Shown here piece after piece: positions 54,567 through 62,583 of a stretch of DNA of 64,000 nucleotides. The translations under genes were made by a program, and so were the position numbers. The notes beneath the pieces are model-generated. The model was not told the origin of the DNA. It did not search any database and saw only the letters and a program-made list of their open reading frames with translations. Position 1 is the stretch's first letter, and each line of letters starts with the position of its first letter. The stretch comes from an uncultured Sphingomonadales bacterium (lineage in GTDB: Bacteria > Pseudomonadota > Alphaproteobacteria > Sphingomonadales > Rhodothalassiaceae): assembly GCA_947499155.1 (NCBI GenBank), contig CANMND010000004.1:222745-286744 (forward strand), read 5' to 3'.

Positions 54567-56672
54567 TTAGAAGCGATAATGGACCCCTGCATAGAATGCT
54601 TGCGGGTCAGTTCGTGTCAGCAGGCCGCTACGATCAATCTGACTGACTACGCGACTGTTCCATATGTTTTCCGCACGGACTGTAAAGGTCATATTCCTTA
54701 GTACCTGCCGTGAGACAGCAAGGTCGGCAGTGACAGCCTCATCAAGGCGACGCTCCATCATGTCGTCTTCAAAGCGGGCACCTGACAAACGTAATTGTGC
54801 GGTCATTGTCCAGTTGTTATCTGGTGTCCATTCAATCTCGGCCGTACCGCTATGCTTTGGGCTTTGCGCCAGCCTGTTGCCGACAAGGTCTGGCTGCCTT
54901 GAAAATCCAGTGATACGGGCGCGGCTATAAAGATAGGAAACCGCAAGCCGCCATTGGGATGAAAGCGATAGGTCGGTGGAAATGGCAAGGCCGTCGGCAA
55001 TGATATGATCGATATTCAGTCGCTGTCTTAAAGACCCGTTGCCGGGAACAAAGCCCGCCGGCGGGAAAAAGCCTGGACCTTCGTGCAAGGTTATGTTGCC
55101 CACCCCCCGGTCAAGCCAGTTGCGGAAGATATCCAGTGTGACAGCAAAGCTGTTCAGGGGTGAAAATGATATCCCGGCTTCCACACCATAAAGCCGCTCT
55201 GTATCAAGTTCGGGATTGGCTTCGGTTATGTCATTGCCAACGCGAAACGGGCGAAAGAACTCATTAATTGTGGGTAGTCGAAATCCACTGTACCCGGCAA
55301 GTCGCACGCGCATCGCCGGTGTCACGTCATAGGCAAGTCCCAGTCTGCCATTTAGCAGATTGTCATTGCGGTTGGCTATGTCGTCTGAGCGAACAAGTGC
55401 CTCTGTACCGATTTCACTTTCCCGCATAATCCCGTTAAATATCCGCCAATAATCAAGGCGAACGCCACCGGCCACTGAAAGTCTGTTGGTGAGGCTGCCC
55501 GCATATTCCAGCCAGCCGCCAACCAGCATCTGGTCGCCGCCAGCCTTGCGCAGGCGGGTAAAGCCAGCCCCCAGATTGCGCGCCAGTTCATGACTGTTGC
55601 CGCTGAGGCGTCTGGCATCCATCCCGACTTCCAGATGACTGTCGCTGGCGATGGGAAAACGAATTAATGCACTGCCGCCCAGACCCCAGGCGGGAACATC
55701 GAACTGGTCAAGAACCGGGCGTTCCTGGCTGCGTTCGTCGTCGGTGACAGAGGTGAATATGTTGGCAAATTTTCGATTCTGCCAATAGCTGGTGATCTGA
55801 ATGTCAGGGCCATCCCGCCTCCCGTCATGGACCAGAGTCATGGACACGTCACGCGCGCTGGTATCGTTGCGGGCAAGGGGCGTGCCATTGGTTCTTTTTT
55901 CGTCGAACCAGCGGATGCGGGAACTGAGGGTGGTGTGAGGGGCAAGGCTCCATACCACAGAGCCGTCAAGGCTTGAGGCGGTGCTGGCTGCAGGCACATC
56001 AATGGAGCCGCGCTGATCTTTGGTCCGCAAGATAAAGCCGTCGCTTTCAGAATGCGCGCCTGACACCGTAACGCCTAATGGACCAAATGTATCTGCCAAT
56101 CCGAAGGAGAGCGCCAAGGTATCAAAACTGCCATAGCGGGCATCGGCCCAACCAGCAAAAGACCGCGGCAGGCGGCTATTGAGACTGATCACGCCACTGA
56201 TTGCCTGATTGCCATAGGGACCGGCACCACTTCCGGGCAGGATATCCACATGAGACAGGCGGTTGGCATCAAGACCCGCCCACGGGACCCAGCCACCAAA
56301 AGGATCATTTAGCGGTATGCCATCAAGCATCACCAGTGCGCGACCTGCACCATTCGGCCCAATGCCCCGCAAGGTCACGCCTTGCGTGGTTGGGTGGGCA
56401 ACCATGGAAGAAGAGCGGCGAAACAATCCAAGGCCCGGCACCGTGCGCAAGATATCATCAAGACGCAATTGCGGAGCGTTTTGCAAAGCGTCCTCACCGA
56501 TAACCGACTTGGCATAGGCTTTTCGTGCCACAGGCTCTGAAAGCCTCATGGCGGTGACGTTGATGGTCTCAATAGGGGCTGCGTCGAGGGACGTCAGCGG
56601 CAGGGACAACAGACTAAGGCTTGCGACCTTTCGCAACATCCGACGGTGTGATCTTTGGCGCATCATTCTCAA
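54567..56672 (-). CDS. TonB-dependent outer-membrane receptor
   Basis: Up to 701 aa. A basic N-terminus and hydrophobic segment (VASLSLLSLPLTSLDA) form the signal. A TonB-box-like ETINVTA is next. The plug domain (about 45-155) contains LDDILRTVPGLGLFRRSS, TLRGIGPNGAGRALVMLDGIPLNDPFGGWVPWAG and QAISGVISLNSR. The rest is a 22-strand barrel ending AFYAGVHYRF. The start may be 56672, 56663 or 56639; all overlap the cytochrome c gene. The clustering suggests uptake of a substrate or cofactor related to the PQQ dehydrogenase, such as a sugar or PQQ itself. Confidence 0.9.
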   Translation of the reverse strand: MRMMRQRSHRRMLRKVASLSLLSLPLTSLDAAPIETINVTAMRLSEPVARKAYAKSVIGEDALQNAPQLRLDDILRTVPGLGLFRRSSSMVAHPTTQGVTLRGIGPNGAGRALVMLDGIPLNDPFGGWVPWAGLDANRLSHVDILPGSGAGPYGNQAISGVISLNSRLPRSFAGWADARYGSFDTLALSFGLADTFGPLGVTVSGAHSESDGFILRTKDQRGSIDVPAASTASSLDGSVVWSLAPHTTLSSRIRWFDEKRTNGTPLARNDTSARDVSMTLVHDGRRDGPDIQITSYWQNRKFANIFTSVTDDERSQERPVLDQFDVPAWGLGGSALIRFPIASDSHLEVGMDARRLSGNSHELARNLGAGFTRLRKAGGDQMLVGGWLEYAGSLTNRLSVAGGVRLDYWRIFNGIMRESEIGTEALVRSDDIANRNDNLLNGRLGLAYDVTPAMRVRLAGYSGFRLPTINEFFRPFRVGNDITEANPELDTERLYGVEAGISFSPLNSFAVTLDIFRNWLDRGVGNITLHEGPGFFPPAGFVPGNGSLRQRLNIDHIIADGLAISTDLSLSSQWRLAVSYLYSRARITGFSRQPDLVGNRLAQSPKHSGTAEIEWTPDNNWTMTAQLRLSGARFEDDMMERRLDEAVTADLAVSRQVLRNMTFTVRAENIWNSRVVSQIDRSGLLTRTDPQAFYAGVHYRF

Positions 56673-57024
56673 AATTACTGCGTATATAGGTAAGGACGGC
56701 TGCCAGATCCTGATCGTTTAACTGGCTGAAGCCGGGCATCTCGTTGGTGTAGGCGCGATCTTCCGGTGCAAGCCCGGCACTCCCTGCAAGCACAAAGCGT
56801 ATGAGGTCAGTGGCCGGGCCATTGGTGCGGGGTGAATTCCACAATTCCGGCTGCATCATGGGAACGCCGCCACCATCTGCCTGATGGCAGACAAGGCAGT
56901 GGGTTTCATAAACCGCACGGCCTGTCTCACCGGATTCGGTCTCGTTCCCGCCAGCAAGTCCTTTTGTGGCCATAAAAGCGGGCATTATCAGGACTGTCGC
57001 GATAAACGCCTTAGCGGGGGTCAT
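56614..57024 (-). CDS. Periplasmic c-type cytochrome
   Basis: 136 aa. A signal peptide (AFIATVLIMPAFMATKGLAGG) is followed by one haem site CLVCH and a Met ligand likely in NEMPGFSQL. The LVCHQADGGGVP and LAAVLTYIRSNF segments are typical of the small cytochromes that accept electrons from PQQ or flavin dehydrogenases. It starts inside the dehydrogenase gene (14-bp overlap) and overlaps the receptor gene downstream. Coupled expression strongly suggests it is the electron acceptor of that dehydrogenase. Confidence 0.9.
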   Translation of the reverse strand: MTPAKAFIATVLIMPAFMATKGLAGGNETESGETGRAVYETHCLVCHQADGGGVPMMQPELWNSPRTNGPATDLIRFVLAGSAGLAPEDRAYTNEMPGFSQLNDQDLAAVLTYIRSNFENDAPKITPSDVAKGRKP

Positions 57025-58312
57025 AGCGGATCTTCCAGATATATCCGGCGGCATCATCGGCGACATAAAGCGCACCATCAGGCCCGACTGCAAGGCCTGT
57101 GGGGCGATGCTTTGCGGCCCTGGGGCTTGAAAGCACGTCCATACCTTTAAAGTGGTCGGCAAAAATAACGGGATCACCGGTTACAGTGCCGTCTTTATCC
57201 ATTGGAATGAAGGCAATGTTATAGCCCTGTTGCGGCAAGGGGGCACGGTTCCAGCTTCCGTGAAAGGCAATGAACGCCCCATTGTGGAAAAGCTCCGGAA
57301 AAGTGGTGCCACTGTAAAACAGAAGATCATTGGGTGCCCAATGTCCGGGAAAAGCAGTCAGAGGATCAGGATAAGAGCCATCATCCACCTGTTTGGTGCC
57401 ATCTCCACCATATTCCGGGGCCTTGATTCGAGCTTTTTCAATATGATTCCAATAGCTGTAAGGCCAGCCAAGGTCGCTGCCCTCGTCAACGCGGTGGAAT
57501 TCTTCCGCTGGCAATTCGGCACTTTGTTCTACGGTATAATATTGCGGGAAAAGCTGATTGAGTTGGTCCCGGCCATGGCTGATGACATAAAGCGCGTCGG
57601 CTGCACCGTTCCAGTCAAGGGCAAGGCCGTTGCGAATGCCGGTGGCATAGCGTGTGCCGTCCTCACCATGGACCTGACCGGGTTTTTGGGCATCAAAGCG
57701 CCAGATGCCAGCTTGCAGGTCCAGTTGTGGGCAGGGCATAAGTCCGGGGCTGCCCGGTGTCCGCGCCCGTTCCTGACACGCATTGGAAGGCGCCCCGACG
57801 GTCACGTACATATGTCCCTTGCCATCAAAAACCATCGGCTTGGTTGCATGCTGATTTTGTGCGGGAAAGCCGGAGACAATGATTTCAGGCTCACCTTCAG
57901 GCACAGGGCTGCCGTCCAGTTTATAACGCCCAATCACCGTGTCAGAACTGACATACAAATAGTCGTCGTAAAGGGCGATTCCGGTGCCACCAAAAGACCC
58001 AAAATGCGCGGTGCTGTCAGACACGCCGTCGCCATCCTGATCCTTGAGAACCGCCACCCATTCACCGGCTTTTGCCTTGTAGAATGACGCGTAGACCGTT
58101 CCGTCTTCACCTATGGCCATATGGCGAACCGGTGCAGAAAGTTCGGCAAAAACGGTTGCTGTAAACCCGGCAGGAACGCGAATGCCGGTATCGGCATTGA
58201 CGGTTCCGCTTTCGGCTGAATGATCCTGAATCCCGTCGGATGCATCTGCTCCAGCAGGTGACAGGGCAAGGGCTATGCTGGCGAATACAGCGGTTAGACC
58301 AGTGCGCTTCAT
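57011..58312 (-). CDS. PQQ-dependent sugar dehydrogenase (sorbosone/aldose type)
   Basis: 433 aa, exported (LTAVFASIALALSPAGADA). A six-bladed propeller of the soluble glucose/aldose dehydrogenase family is indicated by VPAGFTATVFAELSAPVRHMAIGEDGTVYAS, RYATGIRNGLALDWN, EEFHRVDEGSDLGWPYSYWN and FIAFHGSWNRAPLPQQGYNIAFIPM. It oxidises a sugar in the periplasm and passes electrons to the adjacent cytochrome. PQQ synthesis genes are not in the window. ATG 58312 follows an AAGGAG site. It is divergent from the nitroreductase. Confidence 0.88.
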   Translation of the reverse strand: MKRTGLTAVFASIALALSPAGADASDGIQDHSAESGTVNADTGIRVPAGFTATVFAELSAPVRHMAIGEDGTVYASFYKAKAGEWVAVLKDQDGDGVSDSTAHFGSFGGTGIALYDDYLYVSSDTVIGRYKLDGSPVPEGEPEIIVSGFPAQNQHATKPMVFDGKGHMYVTVGAPSNACQERARTPGSPGLMPCPQLDLQAGIWRFDAQKPGQVHGEDGTRYATGIRNGLALDWNGAADALYVISHGRDQLNQLFPQYYTVEQSAELPAEEFHRVDEGSDLGWPYSYWNHIEKARIKAPEYGGDGTKQVDDGSYPDPLTAFPGHWAPNDLLFYSGTTFPELFHNGAFIAFHGSWNRAPLPQQGYNIAFIPMDKDGTVTGDPVIFADHFKGMDVLSSPRAAKHRPTGLAVGPDGALYVADDAAGYIWKIRYDPR

Positions 58313-58429
58313 GGCCGTGCTCCTTAAAACCGTTTCATTAGGGCCTATCTTATGGCATTCACCAGCCGTTCTGGCAAAGGCCATCGCAGCATTTTTGCAC
58401 GTGAGGGCTTAATATTCAAAAGGAATACC

Positions 58430-59071
58430 ATGACTCTTAACAGATCCAATCCAGAGGCAATCGATGTACTGCTCACCCGCCGCTCGGTAAAAAAGGCCGA
58501 TATGGTGGGGCCGGGACCCGATGACCGTGCGATGGAGCGGATTCTGGCTGCCGGTCTGCGGGTGCCGGATCATGGCCGTCTGACGCCATGGCGATTCTTT
58601 GTCTATAGCGGCGACGCGCTTTTGGCACTGGCTGAAGCCATCGGCAGGATTCATAAAAACGAAGAGCCGAACGCAACTGACGCGCAAAAGTCCAAAATAG
58701 CGGGATTCGTTACCAGTGCGCCTGTCCTTGTGATTCTTGCATCCACACCATCAGATGCAAAGCCCGTCCCTAAATGGGAACAGCAATTGTCCGCCGGTGC
58801 AAGTGCCATGTCCATGCTGATCGCAGCTCATATGCTGGGATATGTGGGGCAATGGCTGACAGACTGGCCTGCTTTCAGCCCTGGCTTTAAGGCTTATCTT
58901 GGCCTTGGAGCCGAGGATCAGATTGCAGGCTTTGTTTTTCTGGGTAGCCAGAGCGAGACGCCCCCTGAACGCCTGCGGCCGGTCATGTCTGATGTAGTCC
59001 GCTTCTTCAAAACCCGTGAAGATGTGGCTATGGATTCCCCGGTCAAGCCGGGGAATGACGCGGAAACATAA
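58430..59071 (+). CDS. Nitroreductase family protein (YdjA-like) with repeat-derived C-terminus
   Basis: 213 aa FMN-dependent oxidoreductase. LLTRRSVKKADMVGPGPDDRAMERILAAGLRVPDHGRLTPWRFFVY is the N-terminal FMN-binding part of YdjA-like nitroreductases. LSAGASAMSMLIAAHMLGYVGQWLTDW and the GFVFLGSQSETPPERLRP end are typical. The natural fold should finish near FFKTRED. The last 13 residues (MDSPVKPGNDAET) are encoded by the first unit of a palindromic/tandem repeat array, and the repeat provides the stop codon. ATG 58430 follows AAAAGGAA. Confidence 0.9.
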   Translation: MTLNRSNPEAIDVLLTRRSVKKADMVGPGPDDRAMERILAAGLRVPDHGRLTPWRFFVYSGDALLALAEAIGRIHKNEEPNATDAQKSKIAGFVTSAPVLVILASTPSDAKPVPKWEQQLSAGASAMSMLIAAHMLGYVGQWLTDWPAFSPGFKAYLGLGAEDQIAGFVFLGSQSETPPERLRPVMSDVVRFFKTREDVAMDSPVKPGNDAET

Positions 59072-59590
59072 GCCGGGGAATGACGCGGATATATAAGCTG
59101 GGGAGTGACTGGGGTTCAGGGTCCGGGAATGGCGAGGGTCTATGCGCCGGGGAATGACTGGGGTTCAGAGCCCGGGAATGAGGAGGGTCTATGCGCCGGG
59201 GAGTGGTTGGGTCTGAGGGTCCGGGAGTGACCGGGGCGCGGGATCCAGCAGGTAAATTCCGCAGCACTCAATCCCGTCATCCCACAGCACCAAAATCTCG
59301 TCATCCCAGGGGACCTCAATCCTGTCATCCCACGGCACCTAAATCTCGTCATCCAGGGTACCTCAATCCTGTCATCCCACGGCTTGACCGGGGGATCCAC
59401 CTCATCACCCTTTGCGCGGGCGGTATTATGGATTCCCCGGTCAAGCCGGGGAATGACGCGGAAACATAAGCCGGGGAATGACGCGGAAACATAAGCCGGG
59501 GAATGACGCGGATATATAAGCTGGGGAATGACGGAGATAAATCAATCGGGACAGACGAGGATCTGTTTGTCAGGGGAATGACGGAGATAT
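59030..59590. repeat. Palindromic and 25-bp tandem repeat array
   Basis: Left block: a palindrome (ATTCCCCGG-TCAAG-CCGGGGAAT, 59034-59056) followed by 25-bp units at 59045-59069 and 59070-59094 and decaying copies to about 59240. Middle block (about 59262-59401): five diverged units in inverse orientation, each containing GTCATCC, ending in a reversed palindrome arm (CTTGACCGGGGGATCC). Right block: the palindrome again (59428 on) and units at 59443, 59468, 59493 and 59518, nearly identical to the left block with one extra unit. No spacer diversity or cas genes are present, so this is a REP-like array, not CRISPR. Confidence 0.9.
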
Positions 59591-59630
59591 CTGAACCGGG
59601 AAGCGGCTGAGGGTATTTGAATTGTGGATG

Positions 59631-59706
59631 TGGTGCCGGATGAGGGACTCGAACCCCCGACCTTCGGTTTACAAAACCGCTGCTCTACCAGCTGAGCTAA
59701 TCCGGC
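59631..59706 (-). tRNA. tRNA-Thr(UGU)
   Basis: 76 nt including an encoded CCA. The acceptor stem GCCGGAT/ATCCGGC, D-arm GCTC...GAGC and T-arm with GGTTCGAGTCC are present. The anticodon loop TTTGTAA gives UGU. Discriminator A fits tRNA-Thr. The first anticodon-stem pair (27-43) is G-A, a slight irregularity. Confidence 0.95.
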
Positions 59707-59722
59707 CTGACAACGCGGCGGG

Positions 59723-59751
59723 ACCCTATGCGGCGGCGCAAAGATAATCAA
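59723..59751 (-). promoter_or_regulatory. Promoter of tRNA-Thr
   Basis: On the minus strand TTGATT (59751-59746), a 17-bp spacer and TAGGGT (59728-59723) lie 17 bp before the tRNA 5' end. Confidence 0.45.
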
Positions 59752-59834
59752 CGGAAAAATGCTGTCTCCTGTTTTTCTTGCCTTTATAGCCGATCATTTT
59801 CAGAAATTAGTGTGTTGGTGAGATAAAACACCTA

Positions 59835-59873
59835 TTGACCTTTGAGCTTTGGTGTTATACATATGTACAACAC
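59835..59873 (+). promoter_or_regulatory. Promoter and operator of the YtrA-type operon
   Basis: A 22-bp near-perfect inverted repeat (GTGTTATACAT then ATGTACAACAC, 59852-59873, one mismatch between arms) covers the predicted -10 that follows TTGACC at 59835-59840. This is the usual layout of an autoregulated YtrA-subfamily GntR repressor site. Confidence 0.7.
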
Positions 59874-59941
59874 TAAGGCGTTGGGCATGAACCTGCCGCC
59901 AAAATCGACAGCAAAATGATAGCTCCACAAGGAGAGGCCCG

Positions 59942-60067
59942 ATGGTCACGACAGCGAGGACAGATACTAACACATATATGGCAAGGCGCACCCGGCGTAC
60001 CCGATGTGGCCGGCGTATGGGAAGGTATAACCCTTCCATACATTTGCCAGGAACCCTCCGCTTTTGA
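59942..60067 (+). CDS. Candidate 41-aa basic microprotein ahead of the GntR gene
   Basis: Not recognised. ATG 59942 has a strong AAGGAG ribosome binding site (59929-59934) with 7-nt spacing, better than that of the GntR gene itself. The product is Arg-rich (MARRTRRTRCGRRMGRYN in the centre) without a membrane segment. It lies between the operator and the regulator, so it would be co-regulated. It could be a real small protein, an upstream ORF tuning GntR translation, or chance. Confidence 0.35.
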   Translation: MVTTARTDTNTYMARRTRRTRCGRRMGRYNPSIHLPGTLRF

Positions 60068-60110
60068 GCGGACCGGTGGGAGTGTGTCACTTGTCAATGA
60101 AAGAATTGCC

Positions 60111-60488
60111 ATGATTACGCCGGACTGGACAGACGATCAGCCAATCTACCGGCAATTGCGGGACAAGGTGGCCGCAGCCATTATTGAAGGGGCCTTGAAA
60201 GAGGAAGAGCCCCTTCCTTCCGTCCGTAATATTGCCGTTGAATTGCAAATCAACCCCATAACCGCGTCTAAAGCCTATCAGGAACTGGTAGCTGAAGGCC
60301 TGGTTGAAAGACGACGGGGACTTGGAATGTTCATCATTGAAGGCGCTCGCAGCAGACTGCTTGCTGACGAGCGTACCCGCTTTTTGGAAATTGAATGGCC
60401 TCGCATCGTCGAACGGATCGAAGCTCTGGGGCTGAACATGAAAGAGCTTTTGGTGGCAGCAACAGACAATAAAGGGACCTCGTCATGA
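60111..60488 (+). CDS. GntR family regulator, YtrA subfamily
   Basis: 125 aa. The winged HTH (QPIYRQLRDKVAAAIIEGALKEEEPLPSVRNIAVELQINPITASKAYQELVAEGLVERRRGLGMF) is followed by only a short helical tail, the YtrA layout lacking a large effector domain. Such repressors control adjacent ABC exporter genes in response to cell-envelope stress or antibiotics. The start at 60111 gives the family start MITPDWTDDQPIYRQ. It overlaps the ABC ATPase by 4 bp (ATGA). Confidence 0.92.
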   Translation: MITPDWTDDQPIYRQLRDKVAAAIIEGALKEEEPLPSVRNIAVELQINPITASKAYQELVAEGLVERRRGLGMFIIEGARSRLLADERTRFLEIEWPRIVERIEALGLNMKELLVAATDNKGTSS

Positions 60489-61369
60489 GCAGCCATACAA
60501 CACAGGTCACCGAACCCATGGTCGTGGATGCGCAGGGCTTAAGCAAAAACTACGGCAAGTTTCAGGCGCTGGATAATGCGTCTTTTACCATTCCTTTTGG
60601 TCGTATCTATGGTGTCATTGGTGCCAATGGTGCGGGCAAAACGACGCTCTTGAACGCTATTCTGGGTCTTGTTCCATTTAAGGGAGAGGTCAGCGTTCTA
60701 GGCAAAAATCCCGCAAAGGGCCGTGACGAATTGATGAAGGATGTGTGTTTCATTGCTGATGTGGCGACCTTGCCGCGATGGATGAAAGTGAACCAGCTTC
60801 TTGATTATGTCGAAGGTGTCCATCCCAAATTTTCACGCCAGACCACAATGGGTTTTCTGGCGCGCACGAAAATTCCCCTGAACAAGCGAATCAAGGCCCT
60901 GTCGAAAGGCATGGTGACGCAACTGCATCTGGCCATCGTCATGGGCATTGATGCCAAGCTGCTGGTTCTGGACGAGCCGACGCTTGGTCTGGATATCCTG
61001 TTTCGCAAAGCCTTTTACCGCGATCTTCTGGAAGAATATTTCGATCAAGGACGCACGATTATCGTTACGACTCATCAGGTGGAAGAGATCGAGCATATTC
61101 TAACCGATGTGATGTTTATTCGTGATGGCCGAATTGTGCTGGATTCGCCGGTTGATGTCTTGTCGGAGCGGTTTGTGGAACTGGTGGTGGACAGTCGCCA
61201 TGTTGAGGCCGCGCGTGCTCTGGGGCCGATTCAGGAGCGGGTCCTTTTGGGCAAGAACGTCTTCATTTATGACGGCGTGGACCGCGCTGCGCTGAAGCCG
61301 CTAGGTGAGCTTCGAAGGCTGGCGCTTGCAGATATTTTCGTTGCTAAAATGTCAGGAGAAAAGGCATGA
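60485..61369 (+). CDS. ABC transporter ATPase, YtrB-like
   Basis: 294 aa. Walker A GANGAGKTTLLNAIL, Q-loop variant CFIADVATLPRWMKV, signature LSKGMVTQLHLAIVMGI (degenerate) and Walker B LLVLDEPTLGLD are present. The switch region TTHQVEEIEHIL follows. The degenerate signature and short helical domain are typical of YtrB/EcsA-type exporters. It overlaps both neighbours by 4 bp. Substrate unknown; a peptide antibiotic or lipid intermediate is a common guess for this subfamily. Confidence 0.9.
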   Translation: MSSHTTQVTEPMVVDAQGLSKNYGKFQALDNASFTIPFGRIYGVIGANGAGKTTLLNAILGLVPFKGEVSVLGKNPAKGRDELMKDVCFIADVATLPRWMKVNQLLDYVEGVHPKFSRQTTMGFLARTKIPLNKRIKALSKGMVTQLHLAIVMGIDAKLLVLDEPTLGLDILFRKAFYRDLLEEYFDQGRTIIVTTHQVEEIEHILTDVMFIRDGRIVLDSPVDVLSERFVELVVDSRHVEAARALGPIQERVLLGKNVFIYDGVDRAALKPLGELRRLALADIFVAKMSGEKA

Positions 61370-62322
61370 GCAAGTTCATTTCACTGGCGCGACGCGAACT
61401 GATCGAACATCGCACAGGACTGATCTACGCCCCTGCGATCATTCTGACACTTGTTCTTGTCGTAGTGATCACATCATTGGGCTTTGGTTCCGGGATGACA
61501 AATGCCAATTTTGGCGGAACTGGAAACAGCTACACATCACTTGGCGATCTTCTGAGCAAGTTGTCTGAATCAGAAGCAATGGTCCGCGCAGGCCTTGTCG
61601 GAACATTTCTCAATTCAATAAGCTCTCCTGCCTTCTTAATCCTGCCATTTGTGATTTTTTTCATCATGTTGGGTGGCCTTTACGAGGAGAGACGCGACCG
61701 CAGTTTCCTATTCTGGAAGTCAATGCCTGTGTCTGACACGTGGGAGGTGCTTGCGCGGCTGGGAGCCGGGATGATCTTGGCGCCTCTGTGTTTCTTGCTG
61801 ATAGGTATGGCTGCACAGGTCATTGCCCTGTTGATCTTCACGGTTCTGGGAGCTGTTCAGGGTGGTCCGGTGGGCGATCTGTGGCAGGTAGGCACGATCT
61901 TGCGTAACTGGATCCATATGCCGCTATTCTTTCTGATGTGGGCCTTGTGGTCGGTTCCGGTTTTTGCCTGGGTCCTGTTCTGCGGTGCTTACGCGCCACG
62001 CGCACCCTTCATGTATGCAATTTTGCCACCACTCGTGATCATGCTGTTTGAGGGACTCTATCTTAAGACGACCCATTTCGCTGCGTGGATAGGCATTCAT
62101 CTGACAGCCATGCCGGTGGCCGAAGACATGGCCCAGGATATCATCGGAGGTCATACCGTGATCAGGGGTGAAGACGGGTTTAATTTCCTGATGTCATCCG
62201 TAGCACATCCCGATTTGGGCGTCCTGTTTACGTCCTTTGGAAATCCTGATCTTTGGATCGGCCTGTTGGTCGCGGCCGTGCTGGTTTATGGCGCGATCTG
62301 GCTGCGACGCTATAATTCCTGA
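61366..62322 (+). CDS. ABC-2 type permease of the YtrA-type operon
   Basis: 318 aa with six to seven hydrophobic segments. The first (LIYAPAIILTLVLVVVITSLGFGSG) is followed by a soluble loop with a TNANFGGTGN motif. The central GGLYEERRDRSFLFWKSMPVSDTWEVLARLGAGMI is a conserved cytoplasmic loop of this permease group. It ends the three-gene operon. A GC-rich inverted repeat follows at 62333-62353. Confidence 0.87.
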   Translation: MSKFISLARRELIEHRTGLIYAPAIILTLVLVVVITSLGFGSGMTNANFGGTGNSYTSLGDLLSKLSESEAMVRAGLVGTFLNSISSPAFLILPFVIFFIMLGGLYEERRDRSFLFWKSMPVSDTWEVLARLGAGMILAPLCFLLIGMAAQVIALLIFTVLGAVQGGPVGDLWQVGTILRNWIHMPLFFLMWALWSVPVFAWVLFCGAYAPRAPFMYAILPPLVIMLFEGLYLKTTHFAAWIGIHLTAMPVAEDMAQDIIGGHTVIRGEDGFNFLMSSVAHPDLGVLFTSFGNPDLWIGLLVAAVLVYGAIWLRRYNS

Positions 62323-62332
62323 TTAAAAAAGC

Positions 62333-62353
62333 CCTGCCTGTACTGCAGGCAGG
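62333..62353. terminator. Inverted repeat after the ABC permease gene
   Basis: CCTGCCTG and CAGGCAGG form an 8-bp stem with a 5-nt loop, 10 bp after the permease stop. The A-run is on the 5' side, so as a plus-strand terminator it lacks a U-tract. It may act as a pause or an mRNA 3'-end barrier. Confidence 0.4.
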
Positions 62354-62404
62354 CGTGCACTTGCTTCCATAAAAATGACACGACAGCATCATAGGAGACA
62401 CGAA

Positions 62405-62521
62405 ATGAAACTTGCACAGGATATTCCCCAGGACGACGATGGCTACAGCATTCCAGTCTTACTTATGCGGCATGCACAAAAAGGGCGCAAGCAAGCAGGC
62501 GCTCGCCGCAATCAGGGCTAA
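62405..62521 (+). CDS. Candidate 38-aa small protein
   Basis: Not recognised. ATG 62405 has an AGGAGACACGAA ribosome binding site. The N-terminal half is acidic (MKLAQDIPQDDDGYSIPVLL) and the C-terminal half basic (HAQKGRKQAGARRNQG). It lies between the ABC operon and a terminator shared with rlmB, so it could be an independent small mRNA. No membrane segment or toxin-like helix is visible. Confidence 0.45.
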   Translation: MKLAQDIPQDDDGYSIPVLLMRHAQKGRKQAGARRNQG

Positions 62522-62546
62522 AAATTCTAAAAAATAGAGCGAGGTC

Positions 62547-62583
62547 AAAGGGTCGCGCCGTAAAAGGGCGGCCCTTTATTTTT
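62547..62583. terminator. Bidirectional terminator between the 38-aa ORF and rlmB
   Basis: AAAGGG (62547-62552) and CCCTTT (62572-62577) close an imperfect GC-rich hairpin followed by ATTTTT. A-rich sequence lies on the left. It overlaps the rlmB stop codon. Confidence 0.7.

Noticed and set aside
59191..59469. Long frames on both strands within the repeat array
   Set aside because: They are translations of repeat units (for example SPVKPGND and HSPAHRPS strings) with no gene-like features.
59045..59542. CRISPR-like periodic repeats of 25 bp
   Set aside because: Units are directly adjacent without unique spacers, drift in sequence, occur in both orientations, and no cas gene is near. It is a REP-like/tandem repeat array.
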